Positions 11,599 through 22,743 of a DNA stretch of 64,000 bases are shown one piece after another. The notes under the pieces were generated by a model. The model saw nothing but the letters and a program-made list of their open reading frames with translations, was not told the origin of the DNA and searched no databases. The translations under genes and the position numbers were made by a program. Origin of the DNA: Hibiscus mutabilis. Taxonomy: Eukaryota; Streptophyta; Magnoliopsida; Malvales; Malvaceae. The stretch covers positions 19,235,254 to 19,299,253 of the forward strand of contig CM033723.1 of NCBI GenBank assembly GCA_019671005.1, given 5' to 3'. Position 1 is the first letter of the stretch. Every line of letters starts with the position of its first letter.

Positions 11599-11625
11599 CA
11601 ATCCCTAGCATCCGCGCCAAAAGCT
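11599..11625 (-). other. Primer-binding site of G
   Basis: On the minus strand TTTTGGCGCGGATGCTAGGG directly follows the LTR end at 11626. It is a decayed match to the TGGCGCCGTTGCCGGGGA primer site of Athila-type elements. It fixes this side of G as the 5' end and places the LTR to the right. Confidence 0.75.
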
Positions 11626-13380
11626 TGTCGACAGAATATAACATGGCAAAAGATTGAAGAATCAATGTAAATATCAAGTAAATAATGCCCATGATTTTTC
11701 TTTTGCATGCACGTATACACGGTCAGCAAGTAATAGAGTAGTGAGTTGAGTATCGTCTCCACAGGGATTGTCCAGGAATTAATTGTCGTGATTAATACTT
11801 GTGAACTGAAAAGAAAAGATGATGACAGTAGATTGAGAATGGCAATAGATTGAGGTAAAAAATAAAGTAAGAGAACTAAAAGTAAAATAACTTGGAGTAA
11901 AGTGAAGATTAAAGTGTTAAAATGATAACAGTCTGGCAAACAATAGGTGCAAGAATGATAACAAAGATTTGGCAAAGGATGTCTGGTTTTCACACTAGCT
12001 ACGCCAGCTACTAATAATGTCTTGCCTTAGATTTATTGTCTAGAAGATTTCAAGAATAGTATTACCTCTGTTGATGGCAATACCCTATGTTAACCATGGT
12101 AAAACCCCTATATGTCTATAGCGAAGTTTTTCATTAATTAACTCGATTAAGTTTCAATATATACTCCTAAGGGGTAGATTCACTTCAGGTATAAGATCAT
12201 CTACTTGAACATCTTCTGTCGAAGTTTCTCTTCCTAGTTCCTAGCAACTGATCGTTGCCCCTTAAGTCTGTTAAGATATTAAGGTGCAATAAACATACAA
12301 TGCCAACTTTCGTATGGAAAAGAATTTAGGAAAATTAACTATTGGTAGATAAAAAATAATGCCAAGGCATTTAAATTATTAAAAACCAAACATAAACTGA
12401 GCGTTCATCATGAACATCCCCTAACCAATCAAGAGTTAGTTCATGGTTGGGGTAAATCGCAGCAAGTATAAGTTTGAAATCATTCTTTAACACGGGAAAG
12501 AAATACAAAAGATCAATAAGGAACTAAGGCAAGGAATGAGTTCTTCCAATGCAACCCTTCCATAGATTCTATATGTCTCATGGAATATTCAAGCCATTGA
12601 CCTTGTTGCCTCTGATTCCTCCTTCTCCATTGTTGTAGACGGCTTCTCAAGTTTAAGCCTTCATATTCTTTAGCGCAACACCTCTTTTTCCCCTCAGTGG
12701 TGGCTTGAGCTCCTTTAAATAGGCATACGTGGAAACCCTAAGAGGGGTTTGAAATTTGAAAATTGGTTATACAGAAGGATAAGCGTGTTATCAACTTATC
12801 ATCTTATCTCCTTATTCACTTATCTCTCCATTTGAAATTTAGGGCTGATGTCATCGGCCTCCAATCTTTTGCCAATGAAGCTTGGCATTCTTTATCTTTC
12901 TTTCTCCAACCAAGCTTGGTGTCAACCTTTATTAGGGCTAACATCATCATCTTTCATTAGGGCTGACGTCATCATCTCTCATTAGGGCTGACATCATCAT
13001 CTTTCATTAGGGTTGACGTCATTGTCCTTCAATCTATTACCAACTAAGCTTGGCAATTCTCGTAGAACTTTCATCTTGTCTGGTGCTATTTTTTATAGTT
13101 TGATCCAATTCTATTTTCTTGTAGTTTGATCTGGTCCTATTTTATCGGGCTAGTATTGCCAAGGGTTCTTGGAAAAACTCTTCTTTCAACTTATTGCCAA
13201 GGGTGTTTGACATTCTTTTTCTGGTCCAACTTTGCCAACTGTAACTCGGCAACTCTCTTCTATTTTTTTGGCTTCCTACACTGCTCTTCCAAGTCTGCCC
13301 TGCTCCTAACCTGCATTAAATCCATCAAAACAGCATTTCACTCAAGAAAAATACAAATTCTAGCTCTTTAATGTAAATGC
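11626..13380 (-). mobile_element. 5' LTR of Athila-like element G
   Basis: The primer-site side is certain: on plus the LTR opens TGTCGACAG at 11626. The far end is my best guess at ...ATGTAAATGCA (13380), just before sequence that belongs to element H, giving about 1.75 kb. The stretch near 11740-11785 (on plus 'gagtatcgtctccacagggattgt') is characteristic of Athila/Tat LTRs. It holds a 25-bp tandem repeat with TGACGTCA cores and many TTGGCA/TGCCAA words. No coding sequence was seen. Confidence 0.6.
12931..13030. repeat. 25-bp tandem repeat x4 with TGACGTCA cores
   Basis: There are four head-to-tail 25-bp units (12931, 12956, 12981, 13006) of 'attagggctgacgtcatcatctttc' type. The cores are TAACATCA (12939), TGACGTCA (12964-12971), TGACATCA (12989) and TGACGTCA (13014-13021). 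A fifth diverged copy, TGATGTCA, sits at 12846-12853. TGACGTCA is the palindromic binding site of plant bZIP (TGA/CREB-like) factors. Inside an LTR this looks like a promoter-proximal enhancer; the regulatory role is inferred. Confidence 0.85.
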
Positions 13381-13482
13381 ATGATTTTACTAACTAAAAT
13401 GCCTATATATATACTCAAAGGCAAGCAAAAGCATAACAATATATATATGAAAAATATTACTTTTAAGGAGTTAACATCTCTC

Positions 13483-15279
13483 ATGGCAAAGACTAGAGCT
13501 ACACGAAAAATTTCCATGGAGACTTCCGCAAAAGAAACTCAAGGTTCTGCTTCCAACCCTCAAGATGAGGAGCCAGTTGCATAAGAGGAGAACACTGAGT
13601 ATGAGGTGTTCAAAACAAAAATGGTAGAGGCGATGAACACAACTTGAAGCGGAATATCTTTTCAAAGCAAGGGATTGTGCTCTCTCATGAAAAGAAACCT
13701 AGAAAAAATGATTCATCAGACCATCGACCTTCACAAATAGGGCACTTTTTGCAATCACCTAGGAGTTACAGTGTTGCTCTTGTAAGGGACTTTTACTCTA
13801 ACCTTTATGAGCCCTCTTTGAAGTTGGTTTTTGTGAAGGAAAGTTCTATACCATGGAGTGCAACCAAAACTATTTTTTTCTAAAAACTTCTACGAGCATT
13901 GATGAACACTCCCTATTTGTGAAAGAAATTGATGAGGAGAAACTGGATTTGCTAGTTAGGGATTTATGCATTGCTAATACATTTTGGTGATGGACCAATG
14001 TGGGAACTTCACAATGTATAAGAAATTTTTAACCCTGCCTGCAAAAATATGGTTCCAGTTTGTAAATTCTAGGTTGCTGCCATCGACTCATAGTACCACG
14101 GTCTCTCTAGATAGAATGTGTCTGATACATTCTATTGTGAAAGGAAGGAAAGTAGATGTTGGGGAGATCATCGACAAGGAAATTGCTAACTGTGTAGAGA
14201 GAAAAAAGGGAAACCTGGCATTTTCTTCATTGATAATACAACTGTGCTATCTGAAGGGGGTCAAACCCTTGAAGAATGAGGAGATGACAGCAAACAAAGG
14301 ACCATTGAATAAGGTCTCTATTGAGACAACGATGAGAACTATTGAGGTTCCTACACCAAATTCGAGCACTGCAATGATGGAAGAGAAAGGGTAAACAAAG
14401 GTGGAGGCTACTATTGAAGACGCCCCCGTAAGCAATAAATTGTGGATAAAAGTTCTGGCAATTAAGAATAAACTCGATGCTGTGATAAGCACGCTGGGGA
14501 AGGTTGCAACCATAGTTCAAACAGTTGACCTTGCATAGAATTTATTTTATCCATATGTCAAGACATGGAACAATCCTACTCCCGCTGCAATGAGTAGAGT
14601 CACACTAGTCTCATATCCAGAATTCCCACCAGTCATACGCAGTTATGATTTTTCTTCTGATATGGCCAAAATGGAAGTCCCAACTAAGTCTGTAAATTCC
14701 CATAAAAATGTAACTAAGGCTAAGGATACAATGAAATAAGAAGCATCTAGCAAGATCATCAAAGACTACCTCTTTGATTTGAATATCACAGTAGAAGCTG
14801 ATGAAACCCTTACCTTTCAAGGAAGAAAAGAAGTTTTGGTGGAATATTCTGATGAGGATGAGGAAGAAAGCACCCAATTCAAGAAGATTGATGATGAAAA
14901 ACATTTTGTTGAAGGTAAGTCGGTTGCATCCAAGGTTATGGATGCAACTTGTGAAGGACTAGAGTTTGTGCGAGATTCTGCAAGACCGACAGAAGCTATT
15001 TGTGCAACAGATGAACAAGAGGAAAACACTCTTGCAATGGTGTTCTACAAAGCACCACCCCAGTTCATCCCCACTATAGTAATGATCGATGATGCCGACA
15101 AAGAAGAAAAGCCCGATAATGAAGAAGAGCTTGAGCAAGAAGATGAAGTCTCTCTTTCAAAGAAAGAGAAGAAATGTAAGCGCATAAAAGTCAAGGAAAA
15201 GAACAAGAAGAAGCACAATAAAGAAAAAAGGAGCAAGAAGAAGAAGATTCGCTCATCCTCCTCCTCTCAAGAGCCCTGA
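13483..15279 (+). pseudogene. Putative plant transposon-domain protein of element H, broken
   Basis: The start ATG at 13483 gives MAKTRATRK. The middle resembles the 'putative plant transposon protein' domain found next to Athila/Tat elements: VRDFYSNLYEPSLKLVFVK (about 13785-13845), then WFQFVNSRLLPSTHSTTVSLDR and IVKGRKVDVGEIIDKEI (about 14050-14190) and an FSSLIIQLC box (about 14220-14255). The C-terminal 160 residues are first acidic and then strongly Lys/Glu-rich, ending RSSSSSQEP; this resembles a nuclear-localising or nucleic-acid-binding tail, which is inference. The same frame is open in long stretches but has stops near 13582, 14392 and 14538, and two frameshifts between about 13770 and 13980. 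The biochemical function of the family is unknown. It could alternatively be called an env-like third ORF; no transmembrane segment is visible. Confidence 0.65.
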
Positions 15280-16208
15280 TTGACTGAGTTAGTTCTTAGA
15301 TTTATGTAGACATGCATACCATGTAGTGTAATTTCATTTTGTTTCATTTTCCTTGTCATTGTACTTGTATTTAGCTTTATTGTTAGTGCATCCATCATTG
15401 TAACCACATTTTGCCATTGCATTCTATTTCTTTTGCATTGGAGACAATGCAATCCTTAAGTTTAGGGGTATACATTTGGGAGTTGAAATGCACCCCCATT
15501 TCAAAAAAAAAAGCAAAAGCAAGGTGTTTCTTTTTGTTGAAAATCTTTTGCTTACATTCGATGTGTAAATCTTGAATATTTCTAATTGTTGATGAATTGG
15601 TTGGATATATATGCTGGATGATTGCATGATAGCACTACATGAATATATTTACTTGTTTGAGTAAAGAATATCTAGCATCATCTCTTGAATTTTGGATGAA
15701 TTCTACCTTGTTCAGCTTGTGTTATATATGTTATTAGATCTTATTAAGTATAAATAAAAGGCTTTCCAATGTGAGTTCTATAAGAGTAGCTTTAAGGGGG
15801 AACTCTCCAATGCATGCATTAGAAAAATGAATCTGGCTAAAGGTTGACACTGCATGAGGGTGTGTCGAGGCAATGAAGTACTTCCCTAGGGTTCGTTGCA
15901 CAACATCTTACTTCTCAAGCTCAAGAGTGCATTCATTGGTCGATATCCGTCGCTACATAAAAAAGAGAAAACAAAAATGAAATATATATAATGATATTTA
16001 TATTTTGTTATGAGTTGTTAGGTATTGTTAAAATTATTGTTCATATGTTGATGTTTGAGTTGTTAATGCAAACCTCTATCTTGTCAATGCAATTGATTCA
16101 TTGGTTGATTGGAATGATTCAAGTAGCTATAATGTCTTTCAACTTTTGGTTTCACCATGTTGTTTTTAATTTTACTCGAGGAAAAGTAAAAATTCAAGTT
16201 TGGTGGTG
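15280..16208 (+). other. 3' untranslated region and polypurine tract of H
   Basis: No gene is visible here. It opens with the Athila/Tat block at 15435-15470. At 16180-16208 it has the lineage-typical 3' end 'cgaggaaaagtaaaaattcaagtttggtggtg', whose purine-rich run would prime plus-strand DNA synthesis and is followed at once by the LTR start TGATAGCTC. Short open frames here (for example 15991-16242) have no family resemblance. Confidence 0.65.
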
Positions 16209-17480
16209 TGATAGCTCTTTAAAGAGCATGTATTTCCTCTAGATTTATAGATTAAATTGTCCTCACATCAGCATTCTATCCATCCATATTTGCATTTTAT
16301 GTTGATTTTTTTGCATTTTGTCTAACTCAACTCATAGTTGTTATTGTTGTAATATTTATGCTTTTTTGCTATGTTGTCACTGTATTACTAATGTCTCTAC
16401 AGAGGAAGTTTCACCACTGCAGCCAGTTCGACATTGCAGTGGCCAACTGTCCAAATTACCAAGGATAAGAACGAATCTAAAAGCTAGGTTTTCTATTACA
16501 ACAAATTGTGTACTGTAGAAAGTCACGCAAATCACCTGAGGGAAAGGTGTCCTTACCTCAGCAGCCTATAAAATGACACTTTTGGAGGAGAGAGAAGAAC
16601 ACTCACGCGATATTCTTTTTCCCATCATCTTCAACCTTCCGAGCTCTCCTCCCATGGCGGCTTAAGCTCCATTTCTAGATATCCAAAGCAAAGCAAGGCA
16701 AAAATATCTAAAGAAATGAGGATTCAAGTGCTAGAACATGGAGGAATATGTGTTATCTTCTTTAAATCTTTCTAGAGGTAGATGTTTATTGAAGATTTTA
16801 TTATATTTCTTGTGTTATTCAACGATAGTTTAACTTTTGATTTGTCTATGAACTTGTTTAAACTTGGTTTTTTTAGTTCAGTATAATATTATTAGCTTTC
16901 TTCTTATTTCAATTGTTGGATCTGATCTTTTATGCATGAGAGTGTTTAACATCGTCACTGACATTGATAGATGTGATGACAAGTCAGGTTAACAAGCCAT
17001 TACAATAGAGTTGAATGAGGATACAATGAAAGTTGATCAACTTGTTTGAGGATTTGTAGTTTTGATGAACAACGAGAGTTGTGGTTGATCTACATCTTTG
17101 TGTCATCAGTTGAGAATTGAATGGAAGTTAGTAAGCGAGATTATTCTTTTATTTGTAATGTGAACCATCATATATTGTTTCCTTGTTGCACTTGATGTTC
17201 TGCCGAGTTGAGCTGAGGGAATCCAAATCTTTACTTAATATTTATCTTATCTTATTTATATTGTTTTTTTTCTCTCACAATCAACCTTTTACTCAACACT
17301 TTATCCTTTCATTACAACCACAATTACACTCACAATTTCTTTATTTTCAGAATTGTTTGCAGCGACATAAAAAATACATCTAAATACCAATCCTTGTAGG
17401 ATTGATATCTAACATGATATGCATGTTGACTATACTTGAATCAGTAGTGTACACTTGCACATTTGTGTGATGATTCTACA
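16209..17480 (+). mobile_element. 3' LTR of element H
   Basis: This 1272-bp LTR begins TGATAGCTCTTTAAAGAGC after the polypurine tract and ends ...GATGATTCTACA. Near its end 'ccaatccttgtaggattgatatctaac' and 'tgtacacttgcacatttgtg' are typical of Athila/Tat LTRs. It is followed by RT-coding sequence of F rather than a primer site, which makes it the 3' LTR. Confidence 0.7.
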
Positions 17481-17587
17481 CCAATGAGTATATCCTGCAA
17501 GCCCAAGGAAACTACAAACCTTCGTGATATTCCTAGGTGGTTTCCACCCTACCACTGCCTGAAACTTTTGTGAATCAACACGAATCC
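17481..17587 (-). pseudogene. pol: 107-bp reverse transcriptase island of element 'F'
   Basis: The minus strand encodes IRVDSQKFQAVVGWKPPRN then CSFLGLAGYTHW, the thumb/connection end of a Tekay-type RT just before RNase H. It is squeezed between the 3' LTR of H (left) and the LTR of E (right). Both inserted into the same RT gene, and the rest of F is not recognisable in the window. Confidence 0.85.
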
Positions 17588-18221
17588 TATAACACCCTAA
17601 ACTTGGCTTAGAGGTAAACGAAGCCAAGAATGTTAAAGACTAAACCAATGACTAACTTGTATCACAAGTTAGTGTTCGAATAACCCAAAAGATTAACTTG
17701 TAACACAAGTTAGTATTCGAACAAACCCCATATATAAGAGGTAGAATATGTAACCTTTTTACTTCCATGTTACCTACCAAACTAGTTTGATGTTCAAGAT
17801 CAAAAAGCTTTAAGGGAATAACTTCTTTTTCAAGAAACAAGTTTAACTTAAGATTTGTTACAACATATTCAAACATAGCCTATTTAACTTAATCCAATTC
17901 ATATTAGGCTCTAATTTATCTCATAGATTACCAATTAACTAATAAGCAAATGATTACTTTAGCTTAATCAAGCATTCACATAATTCATCCCTAATACACT
18001 TGACACTCATGTTTTTCGCAATCAAGCTTTTATAAACTTAACCAATGGTTATCCATCTTTGCAACCTAAGCATTTCTACACCAAGCTTAACCTACTTAGC
18101 ATGCAAAGTGTTAACTCATTCAACATATCAAGCCATTATAATCAAGTTACCAAAATAATGCTTCTAACAACTACTAGATCATCTAATATTATCTATGATC
18201 ATCAACTAGCAACCAACTACC

Positions 18222-18248
18222 AATATATATATATATATATATATATAT
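18222..18248. repeat. (TA)n microsatellite
   Basis: This is an uninterrupted TA dinucleotide run inside LTR E. Confidence 0.95.
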
Positions 18249-18829
18249 AGGCCTTACAACTTATAGCTTAAGAGTTATACACACAAAAAGATGAAATACA
18301 TTCATCTAAATTAAAATTTGTGCCACCACTCTAGGAGTATTACAAAAGGTGATATCGCATTCACTAAAGCAGTAATTGCGATCCAACCAAGCTCCAAGAA
18401 GGGATGTGCTTACATGGTTTATACTAAAATGTAGTAAAAGGAATTTGTAAGTACACACTTACTGAGGTAGTTTTAAACACTTAATAGCAATAAGCAAACA
18501 AGTTAACCTCTCACTATAAAGCTTTAATTTAAGAGCTTTCAAATTTGAAGAAGTACAAGATAGATCAAGGTAAGTCATTCGAACAAAGCTTAACTATAAG
18601 CATGGAAATCCAACCAATACAAGAAATGTAAACATTTTAGCCTGAGAATATTTAATATATAAATATAAGCATGTTAATCCTTCCTTAATAATCACTAGAC
18701 TCATAATAGTGACTTAATACTTGTTATGCAAGTTATTGCAATTCTTCATAACTAAGCTTATAAGCTTTTGAATTTTCTTATTAACATAGCCTTCAGTTCG
18801 AATAACAACCTAGGTACACAAATCTCCAA

Positions 18830-18935
18830 CCAACTGTCGCCAAATAAAATGGTACTCCAAGTACCGGTCAATGCCTCCTACTGTCGCCAAGCGACCACAA
18901 AACTCCCTCCTACTGTCGCCAAATAAGGACCGTAG
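18830..18935. repeat. Repeated 'actgtcgccaa' segments in LTR E
   Basis: There are three copies of '(c)aactgtcgccaaataa' or 'cctactgtcgccaa(g/a)' within about 100 bp. The LTR of D has the matching region at about 27925-28005, where an 18-bp word GTACTACGGTACATCTTG is duplicated (27953-27970 and 27972-27989). Confidence 0.75.
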
Positions 18936-20736
18936 TCCACCCCAAACACGAGCTCTATTGACTCTATGGCATGCCATAAATACCTAAGATTGACTCGAAA
19001 CCAAGGCTTTCGCATTTATCATCTCTTATTCAGAACAAAGTGAGCATAACTCCTTATCATGATATCAAATCAATAAGCATATTACCCTTTTTCAATTTGG
19101 GTAGGTATTCACCTTACGTGAACTTCTCATTTTATCATTTCTTTTAATCCAATGGCATCATAGCCAAGATTACTTCCAACATGTATCATGTATAGTTTCC
19201 AATTAGGCATGTTATCAAGTTTACATAGAAATGAACATGAACAAGAATTACACCTATCAAACATAATTTAGAGTGACTCACCATTGATCCAAGCTTGCTT
19301 ATTCACAACATAATTCAAGATAAATCAATGTAACTAAAATCAACAAGAGATGCTCAGGAAGGTTACTAGCCTATCCCGAGACTTTAAACTACACTCACAG
19401 TTCGTTCTGAGCTAGATTTGCTCCTGTATTTCAATTCCTTTATGCTTTTCCACAGCTTGATCAACTTTATGCCTCACTTGATCAAACTCTTCCTTTTTCT
19501 AATTATAACAAGAGTTTAAGTATGCTTTAGAAATTATTCTTAACTTTCAACCATTCACAAAGCAATTCGCCAACAATCATTGGAACCAAACTGCCCCAAA
19601 ATTCATATGATTACTCATACATTCATAGAACAGTCCTTTATGCATGTATGAACCTACATATTTTCATTAAACAGCCCCTATACATTCATTCATGTTCATA
19701 ACAATTTAATTACATGCTTATGTACACAAAACAGGGCAGCCTTTTTACATATTTATTTATTGAATCAAGACAGTCCCATTACATTTGCTATATGCATCAA
19801 AACAACCCTAATTATATGTATTTACCTATGTAGACACGTAACAGTCCACTAGCTATGGAAAATAGCCCACTATTTTTGCAAAAATAGGTCATAAAACATG
19901 TATATTTACAGGGCAGTCTCCAAATCACATGTTTGCTCCAATATGTATAGCAAAATAGCCCAAAATGAATTCTTATATGCAGAAAATAATCTCTATTTTT
20001 CCCTGTTACGATTCAATCTATTGGAATCACTAAAACAGTCCCATTGAATTTAAAATAGTCTCTTACCAGTCCTAAACTTGTAGGACAGCCCCTCCTTTAA
20101 TTTTGACAATCTCAAAATAGTCCTAAATCACAAATCTTCTTATTTATTCATGTTAGAAAAATAAATCAAGTGTCATATACATACTAAACATGATCTTTCT
20201 AGCATACAATCCATTCACAATTCCACCAAACATGTAAACCCATTCTCATATAATACTCCCACATACATATATCGAATCATCAAGCACATGTTCCACATAA
20301 ATAGAAAAGAGAATAAGTTAGTTACCTTCCTACCAAGAATCTATGCACGTATGGTCCACTAATTTGAGCTAAACTAATCCAAATTGAGCTCTCTCTCACT
20401 ACACTCTTTGGTTTCGGGTTTGGCCTTGTAAGAGAGAAGAAGATGAAGTTTTTTTTTATAATTTTCCTTCCAAATGCCGATTCAATCTTCTTCCCCCATA
20501 TATGCCTTCAACAATGCATGACAATTGTTCATACCCTCCAACTATTACAAATTTTGCATGCAACCACTAAATCTTATCATGAATTCTTTTGAGTCCTTTT
20601 AATTTGTTTCATGAGTTGTTTACAATTCCTATTGTGTCGTAAAACTCTTAATTGATTATTTTAAGAAACTTTTCAATCAATTCGAACCATAATCGAATCA
20701 CATCAAATATTTTAAGTCACATTTTGGGGTATTACA

Positions 20737-20911
20737 ATTCCCTCCCCCTTAAAAGAAATTCGTCCTCAAGTTTACCTGAAGTAAAATGATGAGGATATTG
20801 ATCTCTCATGATTGCTTTAGGTTCCCAAGTTGCTTCCTCAATCATGTAATTTTTCCATAACACTTTAACAAGAGGAATTGCTTTATTAGGAAGTCTTTTA
20901 ACATCACGGTC
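20737..20911 (-). pseudogene. pol: Polypurine tract and chromodomain end of element E
   Basis: Directly inside LTR E the minus strand has a polypurine tract (complement of ATTCCCTCCCCCTTAAAAG). Upstream of it is the C-terminal chromodomain reading VLWKNYMIEEATWEPK and then MRDQYPHHF. A chromodomain after integrase is the hallmark of chromoviruses and is thought to steer insertion to heterochromatin. The sequence stops at about 20911, where it is joined to the last 77 bp of the D 5' LTR in the opposite orientation. The rest of E is missing. Confidence 0.85.
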
Positions 20912-20988
20912 TTGTTTGTTCTTGCTTGTAATGTACGTTAGTAACGCTCCCGAACCGGTTTGCTACCAACCTGGGTAGGGGTGTTACA
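20912..20988 (+). mobile_element. 77-bp stump of the 5' LTR of element D
   Basis: This segment matches the last 77 bp of the D 3' LTR ('ttgtaatgtacgttagtaacg...gggtaggggtgttaca') and is followed by the primer site. About 3.27 kb of the 5' LTR, including any promoter, is absent and replaced by inverted element E. Confidence 0.9.
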
Positions 20989-20994
20989 TTTGTT

Positions 20995-21006
20995 TGGTAT
21001 CAGAGC
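20995..21006 (+). other. Primer-binding site of D (initiator tRNA-Met)
   Basis: TGGTATCAGAGC lies six bases after the 5' LTR end. It is complementary to the 3' end of initiator tRNA-Met, the standard primer of Tekay/Del and many other Ty3/Gypsy elements. Confidence 0.95.
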
Positions 21007-21143
21007 TTTTTAGTCGATTCTAGGACTAAACTAAGCTCTCTTGCATCATATAGGATACTTGTGCCACCTAGAAGACTTGTATTGTATAGCTTGTGTCTTT
21101 GTTTAACTAAACTGAATTCCTAATTGTTCTATTTAAACATAGA

Positions 21144-22250
21144 ATGTCTGAAATAAGGCTCGCTCTGGATGATGAAAGTCTCGTAGGCTCCTCAAATGAA
21201 GGAGATAGTGTGAGGATGGAACAAAATCCTCCACATCAACGAGCTAAACCTAGAGCCCAAGCTGCTGCTCAATTAGAAGCTCCTGCTATAAATACTGTGC
21301 AGCAGGAATGTCTCCTGAGCAAGAAGGAGATGTTCGATCATCTTGTAACTACTTTGAAATGAGACTATTCTATTCCTCCTCCTGCTATTGTTCCAACTAG
21401 AGCCCCTATTGAAAAGCTGGCTCAACACCGGGCTTATACCTTCACTGGTACTGATGAAGCCAATCCCGAAATAGTTGAGTATTGGTTAGAGGCCACTACT
21501 CGAATCCTGACCAAACAACTGCCCTGTTTTGATGAACACAAACTCGAATGTGTTATAGCCTTGTTGGCAGACGAAGCTCTGAGCTGGTGGGAAACCACTA
21601 CCCTGACTCCTCCTGCTGAAACTGTAACTTGGAAATTCTTCCTCGAGGAATTAAAGAAGAAATACATTAGTGAACAATACCTGGTCGAGCATCAGAAGCG
21701 TTTCTTGTACCTCAAGAAAAGTGGCCAACCTATCGAATAGTATGTGAGTGACTTTTGCAAATATTACAAATATGGGTCGGAATACATCAAGACTGATCCT
21801 GACAAGTGCAAGATGTTTATCGATGGATTAAATGATGAACTAAGTCCAATATTCACTGCCCTAGGTATCACTGACTTCCAGAATCTGGTGAACCGGGCCA
21901 TTGCAACCGAGGCGAAGATGAAAGCCTCTAAGAAACGCAAAAGTGAAAATTCATGGAAAGACAAGCGATCCAGGAATGATGACAAGCCTCACTGGCAGTG
22001 AAAGAAGTCCAAATATTATAAGGATCACTCTTCGAATTACACTTCTTATCAGAAAAGCAATTTCATCGGTAACCAAGCATTCTGCCCCGATCATCTCTGT
22101 TGATAGTACAGGGAATTTCGCTAAAGCTATCCAATATCCTACTTACAAGTTTTATCAGAAAAACCACACTGGTCAGTGTAGAAACTCAGCAGAACCTGTT
22201 ACTTATGTGGAGCCTCTATCACTATATCAGGGATTATCCTTAGAATCCTA
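21144..22250 (+). pseudogene. gag: Tekay-type gag of element D, broken
   Basis: The probable start at 21144 gives MSEIRLALDDESL. The capsid domain follows: HRAYTFTGTDEANPEIVEYW, then LLADEALSWWETTT and KKKYISEQYLVEHQKRFLYL, the retrotransposon-gag pattern. A basic linker and two degraded zinc knuckles come next (about 22137-22245: QKNHTGQC, then CYLCGA with a one-base frameshift and the final Cys lost). Stops interrupt the frame at 21360 (TGA), 21738 (TAG) and 22000; the first two fit C-to-T changes of CGA and CAG. The stretch 22250-22464 is the decayed linker to the protease. No functional gag can be made. Confidence 0.9.
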
Positions 22251-22464
22251 ACAAAATTTCGAATCGAACTCCTCCAAATGCTAGCTTAACTCCTTACATT
22301 CAAAACAAAGGCCCAGACATGCTCAGTCTGGAAATTAGCGGAAAGGCAAGGGACAACAATCGAATGCCCCTACTCACCAAGAATCTCGAGCTCCTACTCG
22401 AATCTGTCAAATCCTGGGAAAAGAAGATGAAGAATCACCCAATGTTATAGCAGGTACCGTTGAA

Positions 22465-22743
22465 TTGAATTCGTCTCCTATTTATGCTTTAATAGACTCG
22501 GGATCCACTCATTCTTTTGTATGCTCAACTTTGATTGAAAAATTGAACTTAAAGCCCGAATTTGTAAAACAAAGTCTTGTAGTTTCGAGCCCAATAGGGG
22601 GAATTACAAACATAAGCATTATCTGTAGAAGCTGTCCTCTATTCATTCAAAATGTACCATTTCTTGTTGATCTATATGTACTACCAACTTGTGAATTCGA
22701 TCTAGTACTGGGACTAGATTGGTTAAGTAAGCATGAAGCCTAG
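22465..22743 (+). pseudogene. pol: Retroviral-type aspartic protease domain of D
   Basis: This open stretch contains the active-site triad in ALIDSGSTHSFV (Asp-Ser-Gly intact) and the flap and second-half pattern CEFDLVLGLDWLSKHEA. It would cleave the Gag-Pol polyprotein. The frame ends at TAG (22741-22743), where family members have a tryptophan codon, so RT is cut off from the protease by a G-to-A change. Confidence 0.9.

Larger units (their letters stand above)
13381..17480 (+). mobile_element. 3' half of Athila/Tat element 'H'
   Basis: This is the plus-strand 3' part of a non-chromovirus Ty3/Gypsy element: an accessory ORF (13483-15279), the lineage block 'cattggagacaatgcaatcc...aagtttaggggta' (15435-15470), a long 3' untranslated stretch, a polypurine tract and a 3' LTR (16209-17480). 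Gag and pol are absent; the left side is replaced by the LTR of G, which points the other way. The right end abuts the RT of element F, so H was inserted in F. Confidence 0.7.
17588..20736 (-). mobile_element. 3' LTR of Tekay element 'E', minus strand
   Basis: This 3149-bp LTR opens TATAACACCCTAAAC in plus coordinates (the expected TG is changed to TA) and ends TTTTGGGGTATTACA at 20736. It is homologous with the LTR of element D in inverted orientation: both share the 'ggcgacagt(t/a)gg' cluster and the CATGCCATAGAGTC block (here reverse, 18960-18973). The internal region lies to its right, so on the minus strand it is the 3' LTR. It contains a (TA)n run and repeated 'cctactgtcgccaa' segments. 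No coding sequence was seen. Confidence 0.85.

Noticed and set aside
13483..15279. Host nuclear gene with a charged tail
   Set aside because: It lies between Athila/Tat signals and a polypurine tract plus LTR in the same orientation, with stops and frameshifts, so a retrotransposon ORF is the better reading.
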